Assembly (NCBI GenBank): GCA_964526645.1
Contig: CAZGJN010000011.1
Span: 1 to 64,000, forward strand
From: JADJNW01 sp964526645
Lineage (GTDB): Bacteria > Bacteroidota > Bacteroidia > Chitinophagales > Saprospiraceae
DNA: 64,000 bases
Direction of reading: 5' to 3'
Every line of letters begins with the position of its first letter. Position 1 is the first letter of the stretch. Position numbers and translations under genes: made by a program. A model generated the notes under the pieces. That model had not been told where the DNA came from, searched no databases, and was given only the letters and a program-made list of their open reading frames with translations. Below, piece after piece: positions 25,401-33,765 of the stretch.

Positions 25401-26191
25401 TCCATATTGATTTTGCTGGCACCTCGGACGTACACCCCGGCAATTTGAATGCCAATATTTCCATCGTGTACAGCGCTGTTATTTATGTATTGCGCTTGCT
25501 TTGCGACAAAGACATTCCACTCAACGAAGGCTTGTTGCAGCGAGTTCATATTGCAGTACCTACCTGTTTGTTGCATCCCGATTTCAGCGACGACGACCGT
25601 GCGAATCCGGCAGTGGTAGGCGGCAATACGGAAGTCAGCCAGCGTTTGGTTGATACTTTGCTCAAGGCATTTGAGGTTGCTGCTTGTAGCCAGGGTACAA
25701 TGAACAATTTTTTATTTGGCAATGAACGATTTGGTTACTATGAGACCATCGGCGGCGGAACGGGGGCGAGCGCAGGCTCTCAGGGGCGCTCGGCTATCCA
25801 TCAGCACATGACCAACACAAAAATTACAGACCCCGAAGAGCTGGAATGGCGCTACCCAGTTCGGTTAAATCGCTTTGAAATAAGGAAAAATTCTGGTGGC
25901 AGAGGTAAATGGCAAGGTGGCAACGGCATCATCCGTGAAATGGAATTCCTCGAAGAATTGGAAATAACGATCCTCAGCCAGCATCGGAAAGAAGCCCCTT
26001 ACGGCATAAACGGCGGAGAAAACGGACAAATCGGGCAGCAATTTCTCATTGCAAAGGACGGGACGATCACCCCCTTACAAGGCATTGATAGCCAAAGTGT
26101 AAAACCAGGTGATCGGGTGATCATCGAAACACCTGGCGGCGGCGGATGGGGCAAAATAGATGAAACCACTGTAGCGCAGCAAACTGAATGA
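22427..26191 (+). CDS. 5-oxoprolinase / hydantoinase A-B fusion protein
   Basis: 1254 residues. The N-terminal half is HyuA-like: W-I-D-T-G-G-T-F-T-D-G near 14-24, the actin-fold phosphate loop, then T-F-D-M-G-G-T-S-T-D-A near 347-357 and A-F-G-G-A-G-G-L-H near 509-517. From about 735 a HyuB-like half follows (A-V-E-M-G-A-Q-L-Q-R-T-A-F-S-x-N-I-K-E-R-L-D-F-S). Fusion of both halves at this length is the single-chain 5-oxoprolinase layout, which uses ATP to open 5-oxoproline to glutamate, a housekeeping repair of cyclised glutamate; hydantoin hydrolysis is an alternative. MKNIWD at 22445 is another possible start. The stop codon overlaps the next ORF by ATGA. Confidence 0.9.
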   Translation: MNTFDTMKNIWDIWIDTGGTFTDGIGCAPDGALHRVKVLSNSRLRGKLLQKIAPAQFRFSHRWKVQKDIFRAYDFYLTGNDKPIALVQTIDFKENILCLSTDFPLNQALDFEITAHEEAPVLATRILTQTALDEAFPPIKMRLGSTKGTNALLEKKGAAVTLFITKGFKDLLYIGTQQRPDLFQLDIPEPALFYSNVVEVEERLDAQGKVLKAMEYPDATENWGESAAVAFLHAYRNPAHEQQFEAFLLQKGMPFITLSSALSPSIKILPRAQTAVVNAYLMPLMQQYLKGIQANLKNTDLLVMTSAGGLIPLAAFQPKDSLLSGPAGGVAGAAYVAQKLGFQKVLTFDMGGTSTDAARYDNGYDYQFVTKVAKAEILGAALAIETVAAGGGSICWFDGHKLCVGPQSAGASPGPACYGAGGPLTITDINLLLGKLDAAAMGIPIHFDLAQKALVQLQVELSEATGVQYEAQELLQGFEAIANEKMADAIRKISVAKGFDTKDYALLAFGGAGGLHACKIADLLAIKTVILPYDGGLLSAYGIGKARVERIKTQQILRRFDDCAAELPDAIQQLEEAALSQLRSEGFDAVEVRYAAVYLRFLGQDSPLEIPFRHTNQILFDFKSAYQHLFGYYPLNRVVEVESIKVIAATAMAPLPKADIHPVIYNPMPFKTDPHPVFLWEDLTPGAAIKGPALLLNPNSAAFVEPGWAGVVQSDKNIVLQKIDFQYFKKEELKEAVELELFTNRFMAIAVEMGAQLQRTAFSVNIKERLDFSCAILDPAANLLVNAPHIPVHLGSLGVCARLVREKIHIGKNDVIITNHPRYGGSHLPDITLLSAVYSNNDELIGYVANRAHHAEIGGKRPGSMPPDAKNLLEEGVVIPPMYLVKEEEVQWETIEHLLRAAPFPTRALMENLADINAALASLRTGTIALQQLVQTHGLAKVHHYMEKLKQTAAFALEGVLEKWDNRIFTAEEKLDDGYLIRVKIACQNKQLHIDFAGTSDVHPGNLNANISIVYSAVIYVLRLLCDKDIPLNEGLLQRVHIAVPTCLLHPDFSDDDRANPAVVGGNTEVSQRLVDTLLKAFEVAACSQGTMNNFLFGNERFGYYETIGGGTGASAGSQGRSAIHQHMTNTKITDPEELEWRYPVRLNRFEIRKNSGGRGKWQGGNGIIREMEFLEELEITILSQHRKEAPYGINGGENGQIGQQFLIAKDGTITPLQGIDSQSVKPGDRVIIETPGGGGWGKIDETTVAQQTE

Positions 26192-26409
26192 AACTTGATA
26201 TTGTTTCTGGGCTAAGAAATAAAACGATTTGTACCATGCGATTCAAGCAGATTGCCGGATTTGTCCTCCTGGTTGTATTGGTGGGCTTTTTTGTTTACAA
26301 ATTCATTTTCTATGTGTCGGAGCAAGAGGATGGCGCACTCATTAGTTTTCTGGTTATTTTGATTCTACTGCTCTTGTTTTTTGCCATCCGAAAGATTATT
26401 GTAAGCTAA
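26188..26409 (+). CDS. small two-helix membrane protein
   Basis: 73 residues starting in an ATGA overlap with the 5-oxoprolinase stop; a second ATG at 26236 (MRFKQIAG...) would give 57 residues starting right at the first helix. There are two hydrophobic segments (about 23-40 and 50-67) joined by an acidic turn (S-E-Q-E-D-G), and a basic C-terminus. Coupling to the upstream gene argues that it is translated, but a function cannot be assigned, and it could be a chance frame between two real genes. Confidence 0.5.
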   Translation: MKLDIVSGLRNKTICTMRFKQIAGFVLLVVLVGFFVYKFIFYVSEQEDGALISFLVILILLLLFFAIRKIIVS

Positions 26410-26540
26410 AGTTGAAACCCGGCTTTGGCATCGCTAAAACAATTGAAGTCAAAAAAGAAGTGCAGCTTTACTTTGAGCATACACCCTTTTGCATCTCTGA
26501 TTTGTTTTCCTTTCTTTGTGGTCTGAAAGCAATTACTGGT

Positions 26541-28157
26541 ATGCGCCAATTTCTCTTTCTTCTATCCATAAGCTTCGGTTTTATCAGCTGTGCCACGATT
26601 ACACCGCCGGTGGGAGGTCCTAAAGACGAAACACCACCCCGATTGATACCGGAAAGCGCAACACCCAATTTTCAAACAAATTTCAAAAAGCAGCGTATTG
26701 AGCTCGCTTTCGATGAGTGGGTCACCCTGGAAGACGTGTTCAACCAAGTGGTGATATCGCCGCCTTTGCAGTACCGCCCAACCATAACGCTGAAAGGCAA
26801 AACCGTGCGCTTTGACTTTGATAGCCGAGAAGTTTTGAGAGAAAATGCCACCTATACGATCAATTTTGGGGAAGCAGTAAAGGACTTGACCGAGAAAAAT
26901 CCGGCTAATAACCTTCGGTTTGTGTTTTCAACAGGTGCAGTGCTGGATTCTTTGACCATAAGCGGCACCATCGTAGATGCACTCAAGGGTGAACCTGTGG
27001 AAAAAGTGCTTTTTATGCTGTATGATAACCTCGCGGACTCGGTGGTGCGCACGGAGCGTCCTTTTTATTTTGCTAAAACCGATAAACAGGGCAATTTTCG
27101 TATCGAAAATGCGAGAGCAGGCACTTTTAAAGGCTTTGCACTGAAAGATGTGGATTTTAATTACCGCTATAACCTTGCCAGTGAGCAAATTGGATTTCCA
27201 GATAGCCTGATTGTATTGGGTGATAGTAGCAAACCCTTGCTAATTCGACTGTTTGAAGAAGAAAAACCCCTGCGGATTTTGGAAGAAAACACCCAAAATT
27301 ACGGCCATGCCAAATTGACTTTCAACCAGCCGCCCTACAATTTGGACCTTTCTTACCAGGATGTACAGCAGCAAATACAGTACGAATATGACCAGGACAC
27401 CCTCCACGTCTGGTATGATCAGGCTTCGCCGCAAGAATGGGCACTTTACATCCGCCGCGATTCTGTGCTGAACGATACCGTCCTGATACCCGCCCTGCCA
27501 AAAGACGATTTTTTGCAAAATACGAAATTAGTACAGACCAACCGCCGGGCTGGGTCAACCTTCATCGGCTTGAATCCCGACAAATTTGCCCTCCTTACTT
27601 TCAATCGCCCGATTATCCAATTTGATACAGCATTCTTCCGACTGTACGAAGATACCCTCCGAAAAGAGGTACAAGCTACCATTCTACTGGATTCACTGAC
27701 TCCGCGCAGCGTTAAAGTGATTTACAATTGGAAAGAGGGGCTACACTATGAATTGGAAGCTATGCCGGGTGCTTTCCTTGATTTTTTTTATGCACCCAGT
27801 GATACAATTAAAATGGTATATCGAACTGACTTGCGCAAGGCTTTTGGCACTCTTAACTTAACGATTGACTCTTTGCGCGCTGACCAGCAATATGTGATTC
27901 AGCTCGTGCAGGGCGAAAGTAATGTGATAGAAACCCTGCCAGTGAAAAATGCTGTCACGATCAAAAAACAGTTTAAAACGTTACCTCCGGGTAGCTATGC
28001 TATAAAAATTATTGTAGATGCCAATGGTAATGGTCGCTGGGATACAGGAAATTACAATACAAAGGCTCAGCCAGAAACTATTTTCCTTAAAAAACTGGAC
28101 AACCTGCGGGCAAACTGGGAATTGGAGGCAACCCTTGCGCTGGAACTTGATGAATAA
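26541..28157 (+). CDS. lipoprotein with Big_5 Ig-like domain
   Basis: The ATG at 26541 (538 residues) starts a signal peptide ending in F-I-S-C (Cys18); the open frame begins at 26412 but those 43 residues lack sense as a leader. After the lipobox comes P-P-V-G-G-P-K-D-E-T-P-P, a marker of this Bacteroidota lipoprotein family, then a Big_5 domain (about 35-125; I-E-L-A-F-D-E-W-V). A carboxypeptidase-like domain follows (G-N-F-R-I-E-N). A D-x-N-G-N-G-R-W-D-T-G motif near 492-502 looks like a calcium-binding turn. The family is thought to be outer-membrane bound, with unknown function. Distance to the preceding small ORF is 131 bp. Confidence 0.8.
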   Translation: MRQFLFLLSISFGFISCATITPPVGGPKDETPPRLIPESATPNFQTNFKKQRIELAFDEWVTLEDVFNQVVISPPLQYRPTITLKGKTVRFDFDSREVLRENATYTINFGEAVKDLTEKNPANNLRFVFSTGAVLDSLTISGTIVDALKGEPVEKVLFMLYDNLADSVVRTERPFYFAKTDKQGNFRIENARAGTFKGFALKDVDFNYRYNLASEQIGFPDSLIVLGDSSKPLLIRLFEEEKPLRILEENTQNYGHAKLTFNQPPYNLDLSYQDVQQQIQYEYDQDTLHVWYDQASPQEWALYIRRDSVLNDTVLIPALPKDDFLQNTKLVQTNRRAGSTFIGLNPDKFALLTFNRPIIQFDTAFFRLYEDTLRKEVQATILLDSLTPRSVKVIYNWKEGLHYELEAMPGAFLDFFYAPSDTIKMVYRTDLRKAFGTLNLTIDSLRADQQYVIQLVQGESNVIETLPVKNAVTIKKQFKTLPPGSYAIKIIVDANGNGRWDTGNYNTKAQPETIFLKKLDNLRANWELEATLALELDE

Positions 28158-28197
28158 GGCTAAATAAATGTATTGTGAATTAAATTTTATAATTTGG

Positions 28198-28224
28198 TCT
28201 GGCGCATTTGTAAAATATGCCAGA
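28198..28224 (+). terminator. possible terminator hairpin
   Basis: TCTGGCGCAT and ATGCCAGA form a stem with one bulged G, loop about nine bases, 40 bp after the stop codon of the Big_5 lipoprotein gene. The following bases are TTTAGT, only a weak T-tract, so it may be an mRNA-end hairpin rather than a true terminator. Confidence 0.4.
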
Positions 28225-28396
28225 TTTAGTAGTCCCAAAAATTTTTATTAAACAACCAAATTCCCAACGTAGTTAAACGTAAAATTTAAAATATCGAATG
28301 TGAAACTATCATTACGACATGTACAACTAAATTCTAAGTGAAAGAGCTATTTATTAAGTTTTACTAAATGTTATTCTCTTAAAACAGAAAGATATT

Positions 28397-28942
28397 ATGT
28401 TGAGCGCGATCAGTAAATGGATACTCAGACGTTTCGGCTGGAAGATAGAGGGGCACTACCCCTATGAATTGAAAAAATTTGTGCTTATTGTCATCCCCCA
28501 CACCTCCAATTGGGATTTTCCGCTGGGTGTGCTGGTACGCAGCGCTTTGAGGGCTAAAATTAATTATGTCGGCAAAGATTCCCTCTTTCGTCCGCCCTTT
28601 GGTTGGTTTTTTCGATGGCTGGGTGGCTACCCTGTGAACAGGAGCAAAAGTAGCCATTTTGTGGATAGTGTGGTGGAAATTTTTAAGAAAGAAGAGCGGT
28701 TTGCCCTTACTATTGCACCAGAAGGCACGCGCAAAAAAGTAGAAAAACTCAAAACAGGCTTTTATTACATCGCGCTGGGTGCGCAGGTGCCGATTGTCAT
28801 GGTCAAATTTGATTGGAGCAACAAAATAGTTGGCATCCGCGAGCCATATTATCCTACTCGCAATTTTGATGCAGATATGGAAATTATCAAAAATTTTTAT
28901 GGCGGAGTGAAAGGTAAAAACCCACAGGACAGTTTTATGTGA
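28397..28942 (+). CDS. 1-acyl-glycerol-3-phosphate acyltransferase-like protein
   Basis: 181 residues with PlsC-type motifs: H-T-S-N-W-D (35-40; the H-x4-D catalytic box), F-R-W-L-G-G-Y-P-V-N-R near 71-81 and P-E-G-T-R near 110-114. It transfers an acyl chain to a lysophospholipid-type acceptor at the inner membrane. It is shorter than classical PlsC (about 240) and fits the small PlsC-like group in Bacteroidota that may act on glycerol phosphates or on other lipids. No partner gene lies next to it: 239 bp of A/T-rich sequence separate it from the gene upstream. Confidence 0.85.
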   Translation: MLSAISKWILRRFGWKIEGHYPYELKKFVLIVIPHTSNWDFPLGVLVRSALRAKINYVGKDSLFRPPFGWFFRWLGGYPVNRSKSSHFVDSVVEIFKKEERFALTIAPEGTRKKVEKLKTGFYYIALGAQVPIVMVKFDWSNKIVGIREPYYPTRNFDADMEIIKNFYGGVKGKNPQDSFM

Positions 28943-29063
28943 TACTTGCAAAACAAATATTTGGTTGTGTTATAAAATGTATGATGAATAGTTTTGCTAA
29001 TCTGTTAAAGTGCTTTTAAGCATCATTTTTATTGACGAAAATATTATCCTGGAAATTTGAGAT

Positions 29064-29312
29064 TTATCTTATCATACATTTCTTAGCACTACTGATTATA
29101 TAAGCCATTATGTACCCATTAACAAAATCACCATAATAATAATAGTACTCTTGAAGTTTGAAATTAATTGGTAAAATTTTATGTAAAGTCCTTGCGCTCA
29201 ACCTAAACGATTCTTGCCACAAGACGAACCAAAAAACTACCGTTTCCATAACCCAAGGTCTTGCTAATGATGATAAGAGGGTTTTATTTTCGGATGTATT
29301 GTTCGTCGTCAT
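29064..29312 (-). CDS. small hypothetical protein
   Basis: 82 residues, no recognised family. There is a hydrophobic patch M-E-T-V-V-F-W-F-V-L-W near 21-31, a Tyr run (Y-Y-Y-Y-Y) near 57-61 and a C-terminal helix. The base composition is A/T-rich. Nearby on the same strand is a decayed receiver-domain stub, so this stretch looks like accessory DNA with remnants. It could be a real small gene or a leftover frame. Confidence 0.35.
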   Translation of the reverse strand: MTTNNTSENKTLLSSLARPWVMETVVFWFVLWQESFRLSARTLHKILPINFKLQEYYYYYGDFVNGYIMAYIISSAKKCMIR

Positions 29313-29396
29313 TTCATGTTAGATTGTTAAAAATATCACTAATACGACGTGAGATAGCCTAATTTTATTTTCTCGTACACAACTGCACGAAAAAAT

Positions 29397-29495
29397 TTAG
29401 ACTACCTCAGTTGCTGTTTTAAGCAGTAATTGCAACATGACCGGCAAGTCGGGATTATCACCCACCACCAATATTTTTGTGCGACTCAATTGCAT
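29397..29495 (-). pseudogene. remnant of a response-regulator receiver domain
   Basis: A 32-codon frame on the minus strand starts ATG at 29495 and stops TAA at 29397. It reads T-K-I-L-V-V-G-D-N-P-D-L-P-V-M-L-Q-L-L-L-K-T: the first strand and helix of a receiver domain, where K-I-L-V-V-D-D is normal. The first acidic residue is Gly here, and the phosphorylation site and the rest are absent. It is too short to fold as a receiver. It probably marks a gene deletion. Confidence 0.6.
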
Positions 29496-29755
29496 GCTAA
29501 TCTAATATAGTTTGGCAACAAAAATAAAGCAAAGCTGAAAAGATTGCGATCTTTTGATGCAAAAATGGGGCTTTAGAGAATGAGTATTTGTTGTCTATTT
29601 TTAGAATGAGTAGATTTTGCCTGTTTACTCGGATTTGGTCAATTTTTAAGTTTTACGAAAATCCATTCGCGTATCCGATCCATCGCCAAAAATTTCGGCT
29701 TGAAAAAGTAGCTTTTCTGGGATTTCGTCGTCTAAACCTCAAAACGAATTTGCGC

Positions 29756-30457
29756 ATGAATCAATACACCAAAAATAGTCTCCCGATCAAAGCTTGGGCG
29801 GAGGAAGATCGTCCACGCGAAAAGCTCTTGACCAAAGGCAAGCAAGTGCTCTCGGATGCTGAATTATTAGCGATTTTGTTGGGCTCTGGTTCGCGAGAGG
29901 AAACCGCAGTTGGCTTGGCGCAGCGCATTTTGAAATCCGTAGAAAATGACCTGAATGAGTTGGGGAAGCGTACGATCGCGGAGCTGATCAAATTTAAAGG
30001 GATGGGCGAAGTAAAAGCAATCGCGGTGGTAGCTGCGATGGAATTGGGTAGGCGAAGGCAGTTGACGGATGTGCGAGTCCGCCCGCAAATCAGAGGTAGC
30101 CGAGATGCTTACGATGTGATCGCACCGATTTTGATAGATTTGCAGCATGAAGAGTTTTGGATTTTGCTACTAAACCGAGCCAACAAAGTACTCAGTCGCG
30201 AGCAAATCAGCCTTGGCGGTGTGGCCGGCACGGTAGTAGATGCCAAAATCATTTTTCGCAAGGCGATTGAAGGCATGGCTTCTGGTCTTATTTTGGTGCA
30301 CAATCATCCTTCCGGTAATCTGCAACCCAGCCAGCAGGATATAGAACTAACCAAAAAGCTCAAAAAAGCAGGCGAAACACTTGATATTTCAGTATTCGAT
30401 CATTTGATTATAGCCAACAACAATTATTTTAGTTTTGCAGATGAACATTTAATCTAA
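29756..30457 (+). CDS. radC: RadC family (JAB/MPN) protein
   Basis: ATG at 29756 gives 233 residues, the family size; the open frame extends to 29588 but those residues do not match. Positions from the ATG: R-E-K-L near 20-23, a helix-hairpin-helix-like segment G-M-G-E-V-K-A near 79-85, and the JAB metalloprotease-type signature H-N-H-P-S-G-N-L-x-P-S-x-x-D near 181-194. RadC proteins have long been called DNA repair proteins, but the function is unproven and many lie in mobile regions. This one lies next to accessory remnants and upstream of an ABC exporter. Confidence 0.9.
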   Translation: MNQYTKNSLPIKAWAEEDRPREKLLTKGKQVLSDAELLAILLGSGSREETAVGLAQRILKSVENDLNELGKRTIAELIKFKGMGEVKAIAVVAAMELGRRRQLTDVRVRPQIRGSRDAYDVIAPILIDLQHEEFWILLLNRANKVLSREQISLGGVAGTVVDAKIIFRKAIEGMASGLILVHNHPSGNLQPSQQDIELTKKLKKAGETLDISVFDHLIIANNNYFSFADEHLI

Positions 30458-30535
30458 ACTATTCCAATGCAAATAGCGTTTTCAACCAATGTATAGATTT
30501 ATTGTATCACCGCCCTGCCTATTGATGCATCAGTA

Positions 30536-32290
30536 ATGGCTACAAAAAAATTTGATTTCTCGCTTTTAGGTAAAGTTGTTGCTTTGGCAAAACCCTACAA
30601 AAGCGTTTTTGCTTTCGCAGCTTTGTTGGCGCTTATCCTGGCACCGCTCTCCATCCTGCGTCCTTATTTGATAAAGGTCATGGTGGATGATTATATTTTT
30701 TTCTACGACATCACCGGCTTGGGCAGGATCGCCTTGATTTTAGTGGCTTTATTGTTGGTAGAGTTTTTTTTGGAGTACGCTTTCCACTACTCTACGGGCT
30801 GGTTGGGGCAGTCGGTTGTGCGCGACCTACGCGTGCGCGTGTTCAAGCACATCAGCAGCCTGCGCCTGAATTATTTTGACCGCACGCCTATTGGTACTTC
30901 TACAACTCGTACGATCAATGACATTGAAGCGATCAACCAGATTTTTTCGGAGGGTGTTATCACCATGATTGCTGATTTGTTGACCGTCATTGCGGTGCTG
31001 GGGATCATGCTCTACACTAGTTGGAAATTGACGCTGGTTTGTATGTTGACACTCCCTTTTCTGGTTATTGCCAGCTACATTTTTCAGAAAAAGACGCGCA
31101 TTGCTTTTCAGATCGTTCGCACTCAAATTGCTAAGATGAATGCCTTCTTGCAAGAGCGCATCACTGGTATGCGTACGGTACAGATTTTTAATGCCGAAAA
31201 ACAAGAAGCTGAAAAATTTAAGGCGATCAATCAGGAATATACCCAAGCCAACCTCAAATCCATTCTGTATTATGCCATTTTTTATCCCGCAGTGGAAGTG
31301 ATCGCGGCAGCTTCGCTTGGGCTTATGGTATGGTACGGCGCGCGCGGTGTGATCAGTAGCGATATCACTCTCGGGGCAATGATTGCTTTCCCGATTTATA
31401 TCAATATGCTCTTCCGACCGATCAGGATGCTGGCCGATAAGTTTAATACCCTGCAAATGGGTTTGGTGGCTTCCGAAAGGGTTTTTGGTATCTTGGAGCA
31501 GGTAGAAAAAATTGAAAACAGCGGGCATTTAAAACCAGAGCAATTCAAAGGCGAAGTGGCGTTTGATCGCGTTTGGTTTGCTTACGATGGGGAGGAATAT
31601 GTTTTAAAGGATGTCAGTTTTACCATTCGGCCCGGCGAAACGCTTGCCATTGTAGGGAGTACAGGTTCTGGCAAAACGACCATCATCAGTATTCTCAATC
31701 GTTTTTACGATATTCAAAAAGGGAGTATTCGCATTGATGGCACGGACATTAGGGAGTTTGATTTGTACGCCATGCGGCGCAAAATCGGCTTGGTATTGCA
31801 GGATGTCTTTCTGTTTTCGGGGTCTGTTTTTGAAAATATTACCCTTCGCGATGAGCATATCAGCCAGGAACAAGTGATCGAAGCTGCCAAAATGATTGGT
31901 GCACATGAATTTATCGAAAGACTGCCAGGTGGCTATCACTACCAGGTGATGGAGCGCGGCGCTACGCTTTCTATGGGGCAGCGGCAATTAATCTCTTTTG
32001 TACGAGCATTGGTTTTTAATCCGAGTATCCTCATTTTGGACGAAGCGACTTCCTCGGTGGATCCCGAAACCGAATCGGTCATTCAATTTGCTATCGAGAC
32101 ATTAATCGCCAAGCGGACTTCTATCATCATTGCGCACCGCCTTAGCACGATTCGCCATGCCGATAATATCTTAGTGCTGAAAAAAGGAGAAGTCCAGGAG
32201 TATGGCTCGCATGAGGAGTTGCTCAAAATCGAGAATGGACAGTACAAGCAGTTGTATGAAATGCAATTTTTGCAGTTAGAAGAAGCTTGA
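30536..32290 (+). CDS. ABC exporter, MsbA/MdlB-type fused permease-ATPase
   Basis: 584 residues: six membrane helices (about 25-310) and an ATPase domain with Walker A G-S-T-G-S-G-K-T at 374-381, signature L-S-M-G-Q at 478-482, Walker B I-L-I-L-D-E-A-T at 498-505 and H-loop A-H-R-L-S-T near 531-536. Signature position 3 is Met instead of the usual Gly (L-S-G-G-Q). Such half transporters dimerise and export lipids or drugs from the inner membrane; with MsbA-like topology lipid A or a toxic compound is possible, but no neighbour decides it. The start 78 bp after radC has no obvious own promoter. Confidence 0.9.
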   Translation: MATKKFDFSLLGKVVALAKPYKSVFAFAALLALILAPLSILRPYLIKVMVDDYIFFYDITGLGRIALILVALLLVEFFLEYAFHYSTGWLGQSVVRDLRVRVFKHISSLRLNYFDRTPIGTSTTRTINDIEAINQIFSEGVITMIADLLTVIAVLGIMLYTSWKLTLVCMLTLPFLVIASYIFQKKTRIAFQIVRTQIAKMNAFLQERITGMRTVQIFNAEKQEAEKFKAINQEYTQANLKSILYYAIFYPAVEVIAAASLGLMVWYGARGVISSDITLGAMIAFPIYINMLFRPIRMLADKFNTLQMGLVASERVFGILEQVEKIENSGHLKPEQFKGEVAFDRVWFAYDGEEYVLKDVSFTIRPGETLAIVGSTGSGKTTIISILNRFYDIQKGSIRIDGTDIREFDLYAMRRKIGLVLQDVFLFSGSVFENITLRDEHISQEQVIEAAKMIGAHEFIERLPGGYHYQVMERGATLSMGQRQLISFVRALVFNPSILILDEATSSVDPETESVIQFAIETLIAKRTSIIIAHRLSTIRHADNILVLKKGEVQEYGSHEELLKIENGQYKQLYEMQFLQLEEA

Positions 32291-32297
32291 TGCCTTT

Positions 32298-32900
32298 TCA
32301 CTGGTCTTTCCATTTCCACAAATAGCGGCAGGCGTAGGTTCGGTAGGGTCGCCAGCATTCGGCAACTTCTACCATGCGTTGCCTTAGAATTTTGCCTGTA
32401 TCCGCTATGCCATATAGTTTTTTCATGGAATTTTGAATACCCAAATCATCCACCGGCAAAACATCGGGGCGGTTCAGCGTAAACATGAGAATCATCTCCA
32501 CCGTCCATTTTCCTACCCCTTTAATCTGAGTAAGGTATCGAATGATTTCATCGTCTTCCAGCGTTGACCAATCCTTGTCCAGGATATTTTCTTCCAGAAA
32601 AAAAGTCGCCACATGGCGCATGTAGCTCGATTTTTGCTGGGAAAGCCCCACGGCGCGCAGTGTGGTCAGTTCCAATCGAAGTAGCTGCTCCGGCTGTGGT
32701 TGCCCGTTTTCAAAAAGCGCTAAAAAGCGGTTTTGAATAGTAGCCGCCGCTTTGACCGAAAGCTGCTGGGAGATAATAGAACCCAACAAATCGGTATAAA
32801 CGCTCTGTCCTGTACCCCAATCGTAGGGTATCGTATGATCAATGACGGTTTTGAGTGTGTTGTCCTGTGAAAGATGCCGGATAATTTCGGGTGTCATCAT
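32298..32900 (-). CDS. DNA-3-methyladenine glycosylase II (AlkA type, HhH-GPD)
   Basis: Two ATG codons at 32900 and 32897 give about 200 residues; the longer frame to 32969 adds an unlikely hydrophobic leader. The HhH-GPD core is clear: Q-I-K-G-V-G-K-W-T-V-E-M-I with catalytic Asp in L-P-V-D-D-L-G. The protein cuts the N-glycosidic bond of alkylated bases to begin base excision repair in the cytoplasm. It lacks the N-terminal domain of E. coli AlkA and fits the short bacterial AlkA/MagIII-like forms. It converges with the ABC exporter (7 bp between stops). Confidence 0.9.
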   Translation of the reverse strand: MMTPEIIRHLSQDNTLKTVIDHTIPYDWGTGQSVYTDLLGSIISQQLSVKAAATIQNRFLALFENGQPQPEQLLRLELTTLRAVGLSQQKSSYMRHVATFFLEENILDKDWSTLEDDEIIRYLTQIKGVGKWTVEMILMFTLNRPDVLPVDDLGIQNSMKKLYGIADTGKILRQRMVEVAECWRPYRTYACRYLWKWKDQ

Positions 32901-33003
32901 TCTGGAAAGGTACAAAAAAATGGAAATCAGAAACAAAAGATTGCAAAAAAAATAGTGCCTTGCATTCAAAATACTGGGGCTCAGCGTTTGATAGGGGGAA
33001 CGA

Positions 33004-33471
33004 TTAGCAGCCAGCAGTAAGCGCCGCAGCCTGTCTGCTAAAGCGTAATTCCAGATATTGAGCCTGGAAACCTATTTTCTTGAAAATTTTCAGTGCCGGA
33101 TTTTTCGGTTCAATGTGGAAGGCAACATCTCCTTCGGCGTATTCGATGGCTCTGTGTAATAGTTCTTTTATAAAAGTTTCATTCTCTCGGTAATCCTCGT
33201 GGAAAGTAACATAAACAAAAAGGTGCTTCGGATTGTAGCCCTCCATACCCGTGCGGTTGGCTACGATGGCGGCAATAATACGCTTCCCTTCCTGGGCAGC
33301 CAAAATAAAACCGCCAAAAGAAGGTTTGTTTTTGATCGCATATTCAAGCGCCTCCCGAATATTTTGGCGGTTGGCGTTTTCGGTATGGTCATACAGAAAG
33401 CCTAACACCGCACTTTTTTCAGCAGGACTCATGCCTGTGAATGCGTCATAGAGGGTCGTCTCATGGCTCAT
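33004..33471 (-). CDS. GNAT-family N-acetyltransferase
   Basis: 155 residues with a GNAT fold. The acetyl-CoA loop is F-H-E-D-Y-R-E-N-E-T-F-I near 90-101 (V-x-x-x-x-R-x-x-G/A form, weak), preceded by a strand with L-F-V-Y-V, and followed by E-P-K-N-P-A-L-K-I-F-K-K-I-G-F near 122-136, the usual C-terminal pattern (N-x-x-A-x-x-x-Y-x-x-x-G-F) in which Phe replaces Tyr. The acceptor is unknown. It is next to the AlkA-type gene, 103 bp upstream on the same strand, without overlap. Confidence 0.8.
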   Translation of the reverse strand: MSHETTLYDAFTGMSPAEKSAVLGFLYDHTENANRQNIREALEYAIKNKPSFGGFILAAQEGKRIIAAIVANRTGMEGYNPKHLFVYVTFHEDYRENETFIKELLHRAIEYAEGDVAFHIEPKNPALKIFKKIGFQAQYLELRFSRQAAALTAGC

Positions 33472-33740
33472 TTTTAATCAGAGTTTAAATCGGTTTTCTC
33501 GTTTAGATTTCTTTAAGCGTCTAAAGTTAAATCAAAAACTTTCATTTTTGAAATTTTTTAATGTAAATTTTATGTGAAAAAACATTGATTATCAGCTCAA
33601 AACGCGGATTTGTATTACTATTCTAAAAATTTATTAAAATCTACAAGCCAACAAAATTTTTAGGAGGTGGGCCCGGCGTATAAAATGTCAATCACTTGTC
33701 TTAATGTTTATTCTCTTTCCAATCCCATTGTTTTTTGATT

Positions 33741-33748
33741 TACTTTTG
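33741..33748 (+). promoter_or_regulatory. possible -7 element (TACTTTTG)
   Basis: TACTTTTG matches the Bacteroidota -7 consensus TAnnTTTG 18 bp before the subtilase ATG. No convincing TTTG is found 19-20 bp further upstream (TTTC at 33716-33719 is the nearest). The preceding 230 bp, between the GNAT start and this site, is A/T-rich and holds nothing else I can identify. Confidence 0.4.
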
Positions 33749-33765
33749 TAAAAATTTTTGTCTCA

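Noticed and set aside
29538..29555. Hairpin AAAAGAT-TGCG-ATCTTTT upstream of radC
   Set aside because: Only 7 bp and A/T-rich, with no gene ending just before it on the plus strand; not strong enough as a terminator.
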